A model generated the notes under the pieces. The model saw nothing but the letters and a program-made list of their open reading frames with translations. It was not told the origin of the DNA and searched no databases. Below, piece after piece: positions 1 through 8,617 of a DNA stretch of 64,000 nucleotides; the first letter of the stretch is position 1; the number at the start of each line of letters is the position of its first letter. Origin of the DNA: Bdellovibrio sp. ZAP7 (lineage in GTDB: Bacteria; Bdellovibrionota; FAC87; UBA2466). The stretch is taken from the NCBI GenBank assembly GCA_945878405.1, contig CAMCTJ010000008.1, forward strand, positions 62,001 to 126,000, written 5' to 3'. The position numbers and the translations under genes are program-made.

Positions 1-1
1 T

Positions 2-574
2 TTCTCTGGTGATAAAAAGTTGCCCAGCCGCTCTCGAGCCTTGTTAAGCTTTTATACAGCATCCAATGGCGACCCATTCAGAGAAGTTCTGATTGATGAA
101 AGAATGTTAAAAAGAGACCAGTTTTCCCAATATAAATCTTCCTTTACTCCCCAAGGTGATCCTGCCAGTTGGGACTTAAAGGAAAATTATGTGATTCACT
201 CGGACCTTTACTTCTCCAGAACCCCGCAAGGGCCTGCCATCATTGCCGTAGGCAGCGAGGAGGGAAAAACGCGCAGAGCAGTTTTCTTTGACAAGGGAAC
301 TCTCCTGTTGAGCCGGCTCGAATGGAGAGAAGCGAATCAGGAAATCGCTTGGAACTTTCGAGGAAGTAAAAAGGTTTCAGGGGATGGCCTGTTTCCAGAT
401 GAAATGACGTTCTCAGTTGATAATCGAGTAATCGTCCAGTCTAATCTGATTTCGCGTCAATTCTTAAAAGGTAAATCCAAGACCCAATGGTTGGATAAGT
501 TTTCCGCAAGCTCCAAATCATCAATGTCTCCTAATCTTGAGGAGGGGCTGAGAATTTTATTGGGCTACCGATGA
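2..574 (+). CDS. 5'-truncated hypothetical protein (possible envelope protein)
   Basis: The reading frame is open from the left edge of the window, so the N-terminus lies outside; only the last ~190 residues are visible. I do not recognise the family with certainty. The visible part alternates short hydrophobic and polar strands (for example FREVLIDERML and MTFSVDNRVIVQS), a pattern that resembles LolA-like or lipoprotein-type beta-sheet domains, but this is only an impression. The stop codon overlaps the priA start in an ATGA arrangement, so the two are probably co-transcribed and translationally coupled. An internal TTG at 20 is unlikely to be the true start because coding sequence continues upstream of it. 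Confidence 0.6.
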   Translation, partial: FSGDKKLPSRSRALLSFYTASNGDPFREVLIDERMLKRDQFSQYKSSFTPQGDPASWDLKENYVIHSDLYFSRTPQGPAIIAVGSEEGKTRRAVFFDKGTLLLSRLEWREANQEIAWNFRGSKKVSGDGLFPDEMTFSVDNRVIVQSNLISRQFLKGKSKTQWLDKFSASSKSSMSPNLEEGLRILLGYR

Positions 575-2586
575 TTGTTGATGTAGTCGTTCCTTTTCGA
601 GTTAACTCCTCATTTCACTATCGAATCGATCCCGAATTGGGCAAGGAGATTAATGAGGGGAGTGTGGTGGAAGTCCCCTTAGGCACAAAAAAAACGCATG
701 CTTTTGTAGTGGGGTTTCCCACAAAAACAGATGTTCCTGAGGAAAAGCTAAAGAACGTTTGCCAAGTATTGAAAAGCGAACCTGCTTTCGATGCGAACAT
801 GCTGCGATTGTTGCGGTGGACATCAGATTATTATTGTCATCCCTTAGGTGAGGTATTTGATGCTGCTATTCCTCGGTTGAATTTAAAACCAAGAAAACGG
901 AAAGCTTCTACCAAAGCAAAAGAAATTGATTTTGGGGTTCTTGGAAAAGAGAGCGCTCAAAAACCAGTTCTCACTCAAGAGCAAAAGCAAGCCCTGGAGG
1001 AAATATTAAGTCCTTCAGAGACACGACCTGTTTTACTTCACGGAGTTACGGGGAGTGGAAAAACGGAAGTTTATCTTCGTGTCGTGGAGTCCATTCTTGG
1101 GGAGGGTAAAGGCGCTATCATTTTAGTTCCTGAAATCGCTCTCACCCCGCAATTGATGGGACGATTTGCGGCTCGTTTCCCAGAGCAGGTCGCCGTTCTT
1201 CACAGCGATCTAACGCCCTCAGAGCGATCTAAACAGTGGGAACGAGTTTTTAAGGGAGAGGCCCAGGTGGTGGTCGGGGCGCGGTCTGCCATTTTTGCAC
1301 CTGTAAAAAAACTAGGTCTGATCGTAGTCGACGAAGAACAGGAAGCCTCTTTCAAACAAGAGGACTCTCTTCGGTATCATGCTAGAGATCTCGCTGTTGT
1401 CAGAGGAAAGTTTGAGAATGCTAAAGTTATTCTGGGAACTGCGACTCCCTCACTAGAGAGCTATGCAAACGCAACTTCCGGTCGATACTGTTATGTTCAA
1501 TTGCTAAAAAGAGTCCATGAGCAACCACTTCCTAAAAATTATTTAGTCGATGTGAAAGACAAGAGCCAATGGTATCAGGCAAGAACCCCCTGGCTGAGTC
1601 GATATTTAGTCGAACGTTTGGAAGAAACTCTTTCAGCAAAAAAACAGGCGATACTTTATTTGAATCGCCTCGGGTTTGCACATTTCTTATTTTGTCGCGA
1701 CTGTGGACATACCTACCGCTGTAAAAACTGTGATGTCGCTTTGACTTACTATCAAACTCCTCCCAGCCTAAAGTGCCACTATTGCGGAATGCAGCAAGCC
1801 GTTCCAAAACAGTGCAGTGAATGTGAGGGGACAGAACTTGATTCCCTAGGTTTGGGAACAGAGCAAGTTGAACGGCAATTACAAAAAATCTTCCCTGGCG
1901 CCAGAATTGGGAGAATGGATCGGTCTCAAATTAAAAATAGAAAAGAATTGGAAAATATTCTTCAATCTATTTCTCGAGGAGAAATCGACATCATCATTGG
2001 CACGCAAATGGTGGCAAAAGGCCATGATTTTCCCGGAATCTCCCTGGTGGGTATTTTAATGGCTGATGCAAGTTTGAATATTCCCGATTTTCGAGCTAAC
2101 GAGCGCACCTTTCAAATTATTACTCAAGTTTCGGGGAGGGCTGGGAGAGCTGGGGATCCCGGGGAAGTGGTTATCCAAACACTTAATCCCCAACAACCCA
2201 TTCTTCGATGGGCCAGTGAAAATAAGAGCTTGGATTTTTATACTACCGAGTTAAATGCTCGAAAGATGTTTGCCTTTCCCCCTTTCCAGCGACTCGCCTT
2301 ACTTCGATTTCAACATACCGATCCCAATTTGGTTCACAAGTATTCGGAAGAAATAGCTCGTTTCCTCAGATCAGAGATTCAAAAAAATGGTTTTCAATGT
2401 CAGGTCTTAGGTCCATCAGAAGCGCCCATTTCTCGTCTCAAGAGCCTTTATCGCTGGCAATGTTTGGTCAAAGCGGCATCCGTTAAAGAGCTACAGGTTC
2501 TCTTAAAGAGAGTGAGTCAATTTGATATGGCGGGAAAAAGCAAAGTAAAACTCGCAATGGATGTAGATCCGATTAACTCCCTTTAA
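571..2586 (+). CDS. priA: Primosomal protein N' (replication restart helicase PriA)
   Basis: Restarts stalled replication forks: binds branched DNA, unwinds 3'-5' and loads the replicative helicase. The 671-residue length is slightly short of the E. coli protein. Seen in order: the N-terminal 3'-DNA-binding region, a Walker A motif GVTGSGKTE at about residue 157, a DEEQ box (DEAH-like Walker B) near 252, then the family-specific zinc-binding segment at about 375-420 with paired cysteines (CRDCG, CKNCD, CHYCG, CSECEG), followed by the second helicase lobe with SGRAGRAG. The ATG overlaps the upstream stop by four bases. Identification rests on the combination of helicase motifs and the inserted cysteine cluster, which is diagnostic of PriA. 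Confidence 0.97.
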   Translation: MIVDVVVPFRVNSSFHYRIDPELGKEINEGSVVEVPLGTKKTHAFVVGFPTKTDVPEEKLKNVCQVLKSEPAFDANMLRLLRWTSDYYCHPLGEVFDAAIPRLNLKPRKRKASTKAKEIDFGVLGKESAQKPVLTQEQKQALEEILSPSETRPVLLHGVTGSGKTEVYLRVVESILGEGKGAIILVPEIALTPQLMGRFAARFPEQVAVLHSDLTPSERSKQWERVFKGEAQVVVGARSAIFAPVKKLGLIVVDEEQEASFKQEDSLRYHARDLAVVRGKFENAKVILGTATPSLESYANATSGRYCYVQLLKRVHEQPLPKNYLVDVKDKSQWYQARTPWLSRYLVERLEETLSAKKQAILYLNRLGFAHFLFCRDCGHTYRCKNCDVALTYYQTPPSLKCHYCGMQQAVPKQCSECEGTELDSLGLGTEQVERQLQKIFPGARIGRMDRSQIKNRKELENILQSISRGEIDIIIGTQMVAKGHDFPGISLVGILMADASLNIPDFRANERTFQIITQVSGRAGRAGDPGEVVIQTLNPQQPILRWASENKSLDFYTTELNARKMFAFPPFQRLALLRFQHTDPNLVHKYSEEIARFLRSEIQKNGFQCQVLGPSEAPISRLKSLYRWQCLVKAASVKELQVLLKRVSQFDMAGKSKVKLAMDVDPINSL

Positions 2587-2613
2587 ATGGCGGGCTGTGA
2601 CATGAGCTTCTTC

Positions 2614-2642
2614 TTGTGAAAAAACAGAGGCCATGATGAAAT
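2614..2642 (+). promoter_or_regulatory. Possible promoter of the outer-membrane protein gene
   Basis: TTGTGA (2614-2619), a 17-base spacer and TGAAAT (2637-2642) resemble a housekeeping-sigma promoter with 4/6 matches in each box. The -10-like box ends 8 bases before the GTG start at 2651, so the mRNA would have almost no leader. The match is weak on its own; it is listed because the same geometry recurs elsewhere in the window. Confidence 0.3.
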
Positions 2643-2650
2643 AAAGCATT

Positions 2651-3352
2651 GTGAAATCATTTCTTACATTTAGTCTCTTATTGGCTTTCGTCTCAACGGC
2701 AGTGGTTGCAGCAAACTTACCCCCCGCACCAACCAATCAGGCTGAGTTTGAAAAAGAATCAAGTTCGGTAGTACGGAACAAGCTGTATTACAAACCAGGG
2801 AAATTCGAATTAGCCGCAACCGGCGGCTTGATGCCTTACGATGATGTCAACAATCAGTACTTTATCGGGGGAAAGCTAGCGTGGCATCTGACCGATTCTT
2901 TCGGTTGGGAAATATTGGACGCTCAGAAAGCTTCCGCCTCTATTACCTCTTGGGCGAATAACTTAGTAAATGACAAAAACATTACCAATCTTCAAACGGC
3001 CCAACTGGATTATGTAGCGACTACGAACCTTCTTTTCTCTCCTTTTTACGGAAAAATTCGAGTCTTTGGTTCTTCTCTGGTTTACTTTGATCTTTATACC
3101 GTTGTGGGAGCTGGATTAGCGGGAACAAAAACGGTAAAACTCAGCAAAGGTAGTCCTGAGTCGACCATTCGAACTGGTTTGGATCCCGTTGTTGATTTTG
3201 GTTTAGGGTTTAAGTTTTTCTTAAACCGATCGATGGGACTTATTCTTGATTTAAGAGATTACTTGGCGTTTTCGGAAACCTACGGAAAGCGATCACCAAA
3301 AAGCAACTATACCGTATTTGTTGGAGTTAATTTCTTCTTGCCGAGCTTCTAA
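2651..3352 (+). CDS. Outer-membrane beta-barrel domain protein
   Basis: A 233-residue protein with a clear signal peptide (hydrophobic LLLAFVSTAVVA, cleavage probably after AVVAA). The mature part consists of amphipathic strands separated by glycine/asparagine turns and ends in an aromatic residue (SF), as is usual for barrels inserted by BAM. The overall style (a soluble N-terminal linker, then GKFELAATGG and repeated strands) fits the outer-membrane barrel domain family common in Myxococcota and Bdellovibrionota; this assignment is from recall. The GTG start is taken because it begins the signal peptide, although no Shine-Dalgarno sequence is visible. Its 3' end overlaps the convergent lgt gene by 26 bases. 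Function is unknown; a structural or pore role is likely. Confidence 0.8.
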   Translation: MKSFLTFSLLLAFVSTAVVAANLPPAPTNQAEFEKESSSVVRNKLYYKPGKFELAATGGLMPYDDVNNQYFIGGKLAWHLTDSFGWEILDAQKASASITSWANNLVNDKNITNLQTAQLDYVATTNLLFSPFYGKIRVFGSSLVYFDLYTVVGAGLAGTKTVKLSKGSPESTIRTGLDPVVDFGLGFKFFLNRSMGLILDLRDYLAFSETYGKRSPKSNYTVFVGVNFFLPSF

Positions 3353-4130
3353 AGTAAAAGTACGCGCCAATCCCACTCACTGCCAGCATCAATAGGGATA
3401 AAATTTGGCCCATGCTAAGACCCAAAAACAAATACCCAATATGGCTGTCCGGCTCTCTGAAAAACTCGACCACAAATCGACTCAGACTGTAGCCAAAGAG
3501 AAAAACAAAAGATAGCTGGCCATCTCTTCTTAACTTTCCCTTCAAAAACCAAAGAACAGCTGACAGAACAACCCCTTCTAAGAAAAGCTCATAGAGCTGA
3601 GAGGGGTGGCGAGGAAGAGGGCCTCCGTCCTTAAAAACAACCCCCCAAGGTACGCTTGTGACTCTTCCGTATAGTTCACCGTTGATAAAGTTTCCAACGC
3701 GTCCAAGTACTAGACCCGGAGGTGTCGCTAAAGCCAGCGCATCCGTAAAATTCCAGAAGGGAAGCTTTCTTTTTCTGCAGAAGAGAACAGCAGCGAGGAT
3801 TCCACCTATCAATCCACCGTGAAATGAAAGTCCACCCTTGTAGGTTTCAAACAAATAAAGGGGATTGTTGATGAGGTTTTGCGAGTCATAAACTACACAA
3901 TAAAAAATTCGAGCACCGATCACTGTTCCCATAAGAAGCCAAACAATAAACTGTTCAATGTCTTGCGGGGTGAACTTAAAACGCGATTCCTTTGCGAGCC
4001 GAACCAAAATCCACCTTGCGAGAATGAAACCGCCAACATAAAGCAACGAATACCATCGAACCTGAAGCGGGCCCCAAATGTGAAGCAGAACCGGATCAAT
4101 CTCTGGTTGTACAAAAGATGCTAGAGTCAT
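3327..4130 (-). CDS. lgt: Prolipoprotein diacylglyceryl transferase
   Basis: Transfers a diacylglyceryl group from phosphatidylglycerol to the lipobox cysteine of prolipoproteins in the inner membrane, the first step of lipoprotein maturation. The 267-residue protein has about seven membrane segments. The family signature GRVGNFINGELYG is complete at residues 143-155, and HGGLIGG and RHPSQLYE, both typical of Lgt, are present. Several predicted lipoproteins in this window (at 4814-5947 and 12347-12667) would be substrates. The gene is apparently transcribed on its own; its 3' end overlaps the convergent outer-membrane barrel gene. Confidence 0.97.
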   Translation of the reverse strand: MTLASFVQPEIDPVLLHIWGPLQVRWYSLLYVGGFILARWILVRLAKESRFKFTPQDIEQFIVWLLMGTVIGARIFYCVVYDSQNLINNPLYLFETYKGGLSFHGGLIGGILAAVLFCRKRKLPFWNFTDALALATPPGLVLGRVGNFINGELYGRVTSVPWGVVFKDGGPLPRHPSQLYELFLEGVVLSAVLWFLKGKLRRDGQLSFVFLFGYSLSRFVVEFFREPDSHIGYLFLGLSMGQILSLLMLAVSGIGAYFYFRSSARRN

Positions 4131-4175
4131 AATGAAATCTTAACCGGAGTTATGTGTTCTCGTTAGCGAAATTTT

Positions 4176-4817
4176 CTAGTCGATAAAAAAGATAATTCCA
4201 GAAGAAAAACCGGTTTGAACTCTAAAGTTATCGAATGGAGTTACTCCCGCTTCTAAGTCAAAAGTAAGATCTGATTTCGGAGCCATTTTAATTCTCAGAC
4301 CAGTACTGGTGCCAGCTCGGTATCTAAAAAGGGCAGGGGTAGTTTGCGAGGTATTTGCTACTGATATTCTGGAAAAGAGATAATCAACCCTCTGAGAAAT
4401 TCCTGCGTGCCATAAAAGACCACTCTTCATAACTAAAGCGTAAGAGACTCCCAGGCCGGCTTCTAGGACATTTTGAGTAATGGAAATATCTCCCTCGCTC
4501 TGAGGCTTTAGAAAATAACCAAGGGATGGCTTTAAGAAAAATCTGGGGGCTAAAGGATAAATCAAATTGGCTCTCAACCCATAAAGGAGCTGCAATCCCG
4601 CAATATCCCCAGAAGAGGAGTTTTTCACTCCGATTGTTCCCATCTCAAAGCCGATGGCGGTTAATTCAGAGCGATTAGATTTTTTTTGAATTTGAAGACG
4701 ACCTGTTTGGGGGAAAGTACTCGCTTGTTCTCGAGCCGGAAGCAGGGGAGGTGGGGTGCGTAGTTTGGCCTCAATAGGAAACGCTACGAAAGAAATCAAG
4801 AGAAGTGCCCGAATCAT
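4176..4817 (-). CDS. Putative outer-membrane protein
   Basis: A 213-residue protein with an N-terminal signal peptide (IRALLLISFVAFPIEA) followed by a proline-rich linker and then about eight to ten amphipathic strands (GLQLLYGLRANLIYP, FFLKPSLGYFL, LEAGLGVSYALV, FDLEAGVTPF), ending in hydrophobic and aromatic residues. This is the profile of a small outer-membrane barrel. No specific family recognised. The start codon overlaps the stop of the upstream lipoprotein gene (ATGA), so the two are expected to be translated together and may act together at the cell surface. Confidence 0.7.
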   Translation of the reverse strand: MIRALLLISFVAFPIEAKLRTPPPLLPAREQASTFPQTGRLQIQKKSNRSELTAIGFEMGTIGVKNSSSGDIAGLQLLYGLRANLIYPLAPRFFLKPSLGYFLKPQSEGDISITQNVLEAGLGVSYALVMKSGLLWHAGISQRVDYLFSRISVANTSQTTPALFRYRAGTSTGLRIKMAPKSDLTFDLEAGVTPFDNFRVQTGFSSGIIFFID

Positions 4818-5947
4818 TGAAATCCTCCCGCGGCACCAAAGGCATTTTGATAAATTTGTTGGACCCGAGTGTTGTTGTTTGTTCCTAAGGCCTGCAAGTG
4901 GCAGTTTTTTAAAGTGCCAAAACTGATTGGGACTTGAGAGGACGCTAACCCAGTACAGCTGGCAAGGTTATTAATAAAGCGAACCAAACTGCGTCCATTG
5001 GCTTCATGTCCAATCAGCTGCCCAATTTGGTATTGAGCTGCCGCCCAGACAGCTCCTCCATCATGGGAATCAAAGTCTATTGAATTAGTAATCGCGCTTA
5101 GCTGACCCGTTGTGAGGTATTTGGGGTGAGATAAATCACGATCGCCATCTCCTTGAGGGAAACTACAATGAAAGAAGCTGGGATCACCTGTTGCTAAAAA
5201 AGCAAAGTAATCTGCAAAACCCTCTTCAAAGGCAGCTAAAGTGTTTTCGGACTCGCTAGATAAATTTTTTCCTGCTTCGGAGCGTTTATTGTGAAAAAGA
5301 TATTGGGCCACCATGTGGGCATATTCGTGAATGAGTACTCCAGCATTGAATCCCAAAGGGATGCTCGAAATTTCCTTATTGGGGAAATGTAAAAAATAAT
5401 CGCGTGGCCCATTAGCTCCTTCGATCTGAGCATAAGCTGCGTTATCCGAATAAAGTTGGTCCGAAGAAGGCTGCGATTTTAACTCTGCGTTTTGAACGAT
5501 ATAGGTATCTCGCATATTGGGGACAATATTGAGGAGATCGCCACTGGGGTCGAGGTTCTTAAATAAAAGATATCCCTTCTCAATTCCATAGTAGAGGCTG
5601 ACTCCAAGAAGAGTATCTTTATCGAGTGGTGCATAAGACCCATTGGAACCAGAAAATTGCACATCTAGCCCCTGAAATCCTAAGCCTAGTTTAAAAATGT
5701 TTGAGTCGCTCTCCAAGTCATCCGGGTGGACAACGACTCTTCCCAAAAGTCCTTGAAGGTTCGAAATGTTTTCAATTGTTTGAAGAGAAGCGCTCCGAAT
5801 TTGATACTGACAAGAGGGGCCGACAGGCTGAATAACCATCATGTTAACTGGTCCCAGAGGAAATTGTTGGGTACAAGAAGTAAGTCCTAAACCCAAGAGA
5901 GCTAAGATGAGGGGGAACCCCAGTTTTTTTGAAGCAACCTTCAACAT
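4814..5947 (-). CDS. Putative metallopeptidase-like lipoprotein
   Basis: A 377-residue protein with a lipoprotein signal peptide and lipobox LTSC (mature Cys at about residue 25). The residue after the Cys is Thr, not Asp, so by the usual rule it may go to the outer membrane. A zincin-type HEYAH motif lies at about residues 206-210 and is followed about 30 residues later by EEGFADYFAF, where the downstream Glu could be the third zinc ligand, as in gluzincin-like peptidases. I do not recognise the exact family, and catalytic activity is inferred only from these motifs. It is co-transcribed with the outer-membrane protein downstream (four-base overlap). A Shine-Dalgarno-like AAGGA lies upstream of the ATG. 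Confidence 0.7.
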   Translation of the reverse strand: MLKVASKKLGFPLILALLGLGLTSCTQQFPLGPVNMMVIQPVGPSCQYQIRSASLQTIENISNLQGLLGRVVVHPDDLESDSNIFKLGLGFQGLDVQFSGSNGSYAPLDKDTLLGVSLYYGIEKGYLLFKNLDPSGDLLNIVPNMRDTYIVQNAELKSQPSSDQLYSDNAAYAQIEGANGPRDYFLHFPNKEISSIPLGFNAGVLIHEYAHMVAQYLFHNKRSEAGKNLSSESENTLAAFEEGFADYFAFLATGDPSFFHCSFPQGDGDRDLSHPKYLTTGQLSAITNSIDFDSHDGGAVWAAAQYQIGQLIGHEANGRSLVRFINNLASCTGLASSQVPISFGTLKNCHLQALGTNNNTRVQQIYQNAFGAAGGFQ

Positions 5948-6235
5948 GAGAGGAAATCCTTTTCCAATTGAGGAGCAGGAGTTGGGCCGTCTCGTGATGG
6001 CGTCTTCGGTATGAATACTCTGCGCAAAAAGCTCCGGGAATTTAAGAAGGGACGTAGAGCGTCACTCGACTGTCTATTAATTGACTACCCAAAGAGAGAA
6101 CATCTTGATTAAGCGAATGGATTTCATGGGGAAATGATTCAGGCTATGAAAAAGGTGTCTAAATTTTAGGCACTGGTTCCATATTTTTACGTAGAGGTTT
6201 TTGGTGAAGATATTGCAGTTAAATAGGTTAGATTT
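5948..6235. other. Intergenic region between divergent genes, no gene seen
   Basis: These 288 bases lie between the lipoprotein gene (leftward) and the J-domain gene (rightward) and must hold both promoters. I saw no tRNA, no convincing hairpin and no coding sequence with a ribosome binding site; one short ATG frame at 6011-6112 lacks any supporting signal. The right end is AT-rich. A weak TTGGTG (6201-6206), 17 bases, TAGGTT (6224-6229) pair could drive the rightward gene. Confidence 0.4.
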
Positions 6236-6907
6236 ATGGCCATCGACTCAAAAAAATACCGTGATTATCTTCATCAGACGCGTTCTCACCCTGAGACTAC
6301 TTCTTTAGATTCAAACTCAAAAAACCCCCGTTACCTGTATTGGAGCGTGCCGTGTTTTTTAGTTTTGGAGTGGTTTCTTGAAACTCGTTTTGATGGGCTG
6401 CCAACGGGACTCAGTTTTCCATTTGGGTTTTTATTATTCTGGGCTTTTTACTATACCTATCTCAAACCTGGGCATCTCGAATCGAAACTTCAGTCCTCTG
6501 ATCGATGGGAAAATTCAAGTGTGATAAGCGTGGTTCTTGAAGCCTCGATTTGGTTCGTGAAAATAGTTTGTGTTGAGCTATCTGAACTACTTTTAATTCG
6601 CTGGCTGGGAAAAGCTGCGCCAAAGCCTAAACCCAGCTCACAAAAGGCAAATCGATCTACCCCTCCACCCATTGTTCCAGATGTATTGCCCAAGGAAATT
6701 GAGAACGCTCTGTCTTTACTGGGACTCAAAGGCTGCAGAGATTGGAACTTGATTCATAAACGTTATCGAGAACTAGCCAAAAAATTTCATCCCGATTTGA
6801 ACCCAGATATCACAACGGTAGGAAATCGATTTATTATCTATGACGGAGCCTATCGTCGCTTGAGTTTAGTCAAAGAAAAATATTTCCAGACTTCCCCCAA
6901 AAGTTAA
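6236..6907 (+). CDS. Membrane protein with C-terminal J domain
   Basis: A 223-residue protein with an N-terminal half containing about two to three hydrophobic segments (YLYWSVPCFLVLEWFL, FPFGFLLFWAFYYTYL, WFVKIVCVELSELLLI), a proline/serine-rich linker at about residues 136-158, and a C-terminal J domain. The J domain carries the Hsp70-stimulating HPD motif at about 185-187 in the context RYRELAKKFHPDLNP. Membrane-bound J proteins recruit DnaK to a membrane site; here the partner is unknown. The J domain is short and its C-terminal helices are only partly recognisable. There is no zinc-finger or substrate-binding domain, so this is a specialised class C-type J protein rather than DnaJ itself. 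Confidence 0.75.
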   Translation: MAIDSKKYRDYLHQTRSHPETTSLDSNSKNPRYLYWSVPCFLVLEWFLETRFDGLPTGLSFPFGFLLFWAFYYTYLKPGHLESKLQSSDRWENSSVISVVLEASIWFVKIVCVELSELLLIRWLGKAAPKPKPSSQKANRSTPPPIVPDVLPKEIENALSLLGLKGCRDWNLIHKRYRELAKKFHPDLNPDITTVGNRFIIYDGAYRRLSLVKEKYFQTSPKS

Positions 6908-6960
6908 AAGGCTCTCATCTTCCACTTGCCAATCGCTGTTCTCCCAAGCACCCTCAATAC

Positions 6961-7416
6961 GTGAAAAAACTCTTGGCTATTTTTATCGCCTCTGGGGCTT
7001 TTATTGGGTATTTCCCGATTGCTCCCGGAACGATGGGGTCCCTGTTAGCGCTTCTAATAATTTGGTACTTAAAGAGTTTTCCTTGGATAGTTTTGGTTCT
7101 GACAACTATTGCGCTGCTAGTCATTGGCATTTGGGCGGCTGGCGAGACGTGTCAAATTCTTAAAAAGAAAGATGCTTCTCAAGTTGTGATGGATGAAATT
7201 GTCGGGATGATGATCACTATGATAGGACTTCCCTTGACTCCTTATTGGTTAGTGATTGGATTTTTTGTTTTTAGAATTTTAGACATAGTGAAGCCTTCCC
7301 CCGCTAAGTATTTTGACGAAAAAGTAGCTGGGGGCGTGGGAGTTATGATGGACGATGTGATCGCGGGAATTTATGGAAACATCATTTTGCAATTGATGAT
7401 GCGAGCTCAGATTTGA
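6961..7416 (+). CDS. pgpA: Phosphatidylglycerophosphatase A
   Basis: Dephosphorylates phosphatidylglycerophosphate to phosphatidylglycerol in the inner membrane. The 151-residue length fits the family. Family motifs visible: FPIAPGTMGSLLAL near the N-terminus, VMDEIVGMM at about residue 79 (Asp/Glu presumed to bind metal) and KYFDEKVAGGVGVMMDD, with hydrophobic helices between them. The GTG at 6961 starts directly at the first hydrophobic helix. The gene lies 31 bases upstream of recA; in many proteobacteria cinA sits between pgpA and recA, but it is absent here. Phosphatidylglycerol made this way would also serve Lgt (3327-4130). Confidence 0.93.
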   Translation: MKKLLAIFIASGAFIGYFPIAPGTMGSLLALLIIWYLKSFPWIVLVLTTIALLVIGIWAAGETCQILKKKDASQVVMDEIVGMMITMIGLPLTPYWLVIGFFVFRILDIVKPSPAKYFDEKVAGGVGVMMDDVIAGIYGNIILQLMMRAQI

Positions 7417-7447
7417 AAATAAAATTTAACGAATAAGAGGAGAAAAA

Positions 7448-8617
7448 ATGGAGATCAACAAAAACGACAAGTTAGCAAGACCCGAAAATGTAGACAGACA
7501 AAAAGCAGTCAGCATGGCTCTGATGTCGATTGAAAAACAATTCGGCAAGGGCTCTATCATGAAGTTAGGAGAGGGTCGCAAACTTGCCATGGATTTAGGA
7601 GTTATCTCCACTGGAATCTTGGGTCTTGATTTAGCTACTGGCGTTGGAGGAGTTCCGCGCGGAAGAATTACTGAAATTTATGGACCTGAGTCCTCTGGTA
7701 AAACGACGATTGCACTTTATGCAATTGCTCAAGCTCAACGAGAAGGTGGAGTTTGCGCATTTATCGATGCCGAACATGCTCTTGATGTTGTTTATGCAAA
7801 AAAATTAGGAGTGAATACCGATGATCTCCTCATCTCTCAGCCTGATACTGGAGAACAGGCTTTAGAAATCGCCGAAATTTTGGTTCGTAGCGGTGGTGTA
7901 GATGTCATTGTAATCGACTCAGTTGCTGCCTTGGTACCTAGAGCCGAATTGGAAGGGGATATGGGGGACTCACACATGGGTCTTCAAGCTCGATTGATGT
8001 CTCAAGCATTGAGAAAGCTTACCGGCTGTATTAGCAAATCAAAAACCAGTCTCATTTTTATTAACCAACTCAGAATGAAGTTGGGGGTTATGTTTGGTAA
8101 TCCAGAAACCACTACTGGTGGAAATGCATTGAAGTTTTATGCTTCTTTGAGAATGGATATTCGTCGTATTTCCGCTATTAAAAATGGCGATGATATTATG
8201 GGAAGCCGCACACGAGTAAAAGTGGTTAAAAATAAAATGGCTCCTCCTTTCCGAGAAGTTGAGTTCGATATTCTCTTTGGAGAGGGGATTTCTCGTGAAG
8301 GCGACATTATTGACCTAGGGTGTCAATACGGCATCATTGAAAAGAGCGGTTCCTGGTTTGCCTATGAAGGCGAAAAATTAGGCCAGGGTCGTGATAATAC
8401 AAGGCAATTTCTCAAGGAACATCCGGAATTTGTCGATAAGATCCGAAAGCAAGTCGAAGCTAAGGCGGTTAAAGATGGAGGGTTAGTCCTTTCTTCTCAA
8501 GTGCCTAGTGAAGACGGACGCGGAGAGCCTGTTGAAAAGTCTGAATCCAAAGACAAATTTGCCGGAAAAACTCCAACAGCTGGAGGAGTTCGAGCAAATC
8601 CTAAAAAAGGCGACTGA
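7448..8617 (+). CDS. recA: Recombinase RecA
   Basis: Forms filaments on single-stranded DNA, catalyses strand exchange and activates the SOS response. Conserved motifs: GPESSGKTT (Walker A, residues 79-87), [12 protein letters not shown] (Walker B), the [11 protein letters not shown]1 region and [21 protein letters not shown] (loop L2 region, written in part). A strong ribosome binding site (AAGAGGAG) precedes the ATG. The 389-residue protein is longer than E. coli RecA because of an extended charged C-terminal tail after about residue 340; this tail is encoded where the following ATPase gene begins in another frame. I saw no recognisable LexA box just upstream. Confidence 0.98.
   Translation: MEINKNDKLARPENVDRQKAVSMALMSIEKQFGKGSIMKLGEGRKLAMDLGVISTGILGLDLATGVGGVPRGRITEIYGPESSGKTTIALYAIAQAQREGGVCAFIDAEHALDVVYAKKLGVNTDDLLISQPDTGEQALEIAEILVRSGGVDVIVIDSVAALVPRAELEGDMGDSHMGLQARLMSQALRKLTGCISKSKTSLIFINQLRMKLGVMFGNPETTTGGNALKFYASLRMDIRRISAIKNGDDIMGSRTRVKVVKNKMAPPFREVEFDILFGEGISREGDIIDLGCQYGIIEKSGSWFAYEGEKLGQGRDNTRQFLKEHPEFVDKIRKQVEAKAVKDGGLVLSSQVPSEDGRGEPVEKSESKDKFAGKTPTAGGVRANPKKGD

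Noticed and set aside
1532-1807. 91-codon open frame on the minus strand inside priA
   Set aside because: It runs antisense through conserved helicase and zinc-motif coding sequence and has no ribosome binding site or recognisable motif, so it is a shadow.
6011-6112. 33-codon ATG frame in the intergenic region before the J-domain gene
   Set aside because: No Shine-Dalgarno sequence, no promoter-like element close to it and no recognisable product; such short frames arise by chance.
7417-7447. Possible LexA (SOS) box upstream of recA
   Set aside because: No CTGT-N8-ACAG or similar palindrome is visible; regulation could still act from further upstream through pgpA.
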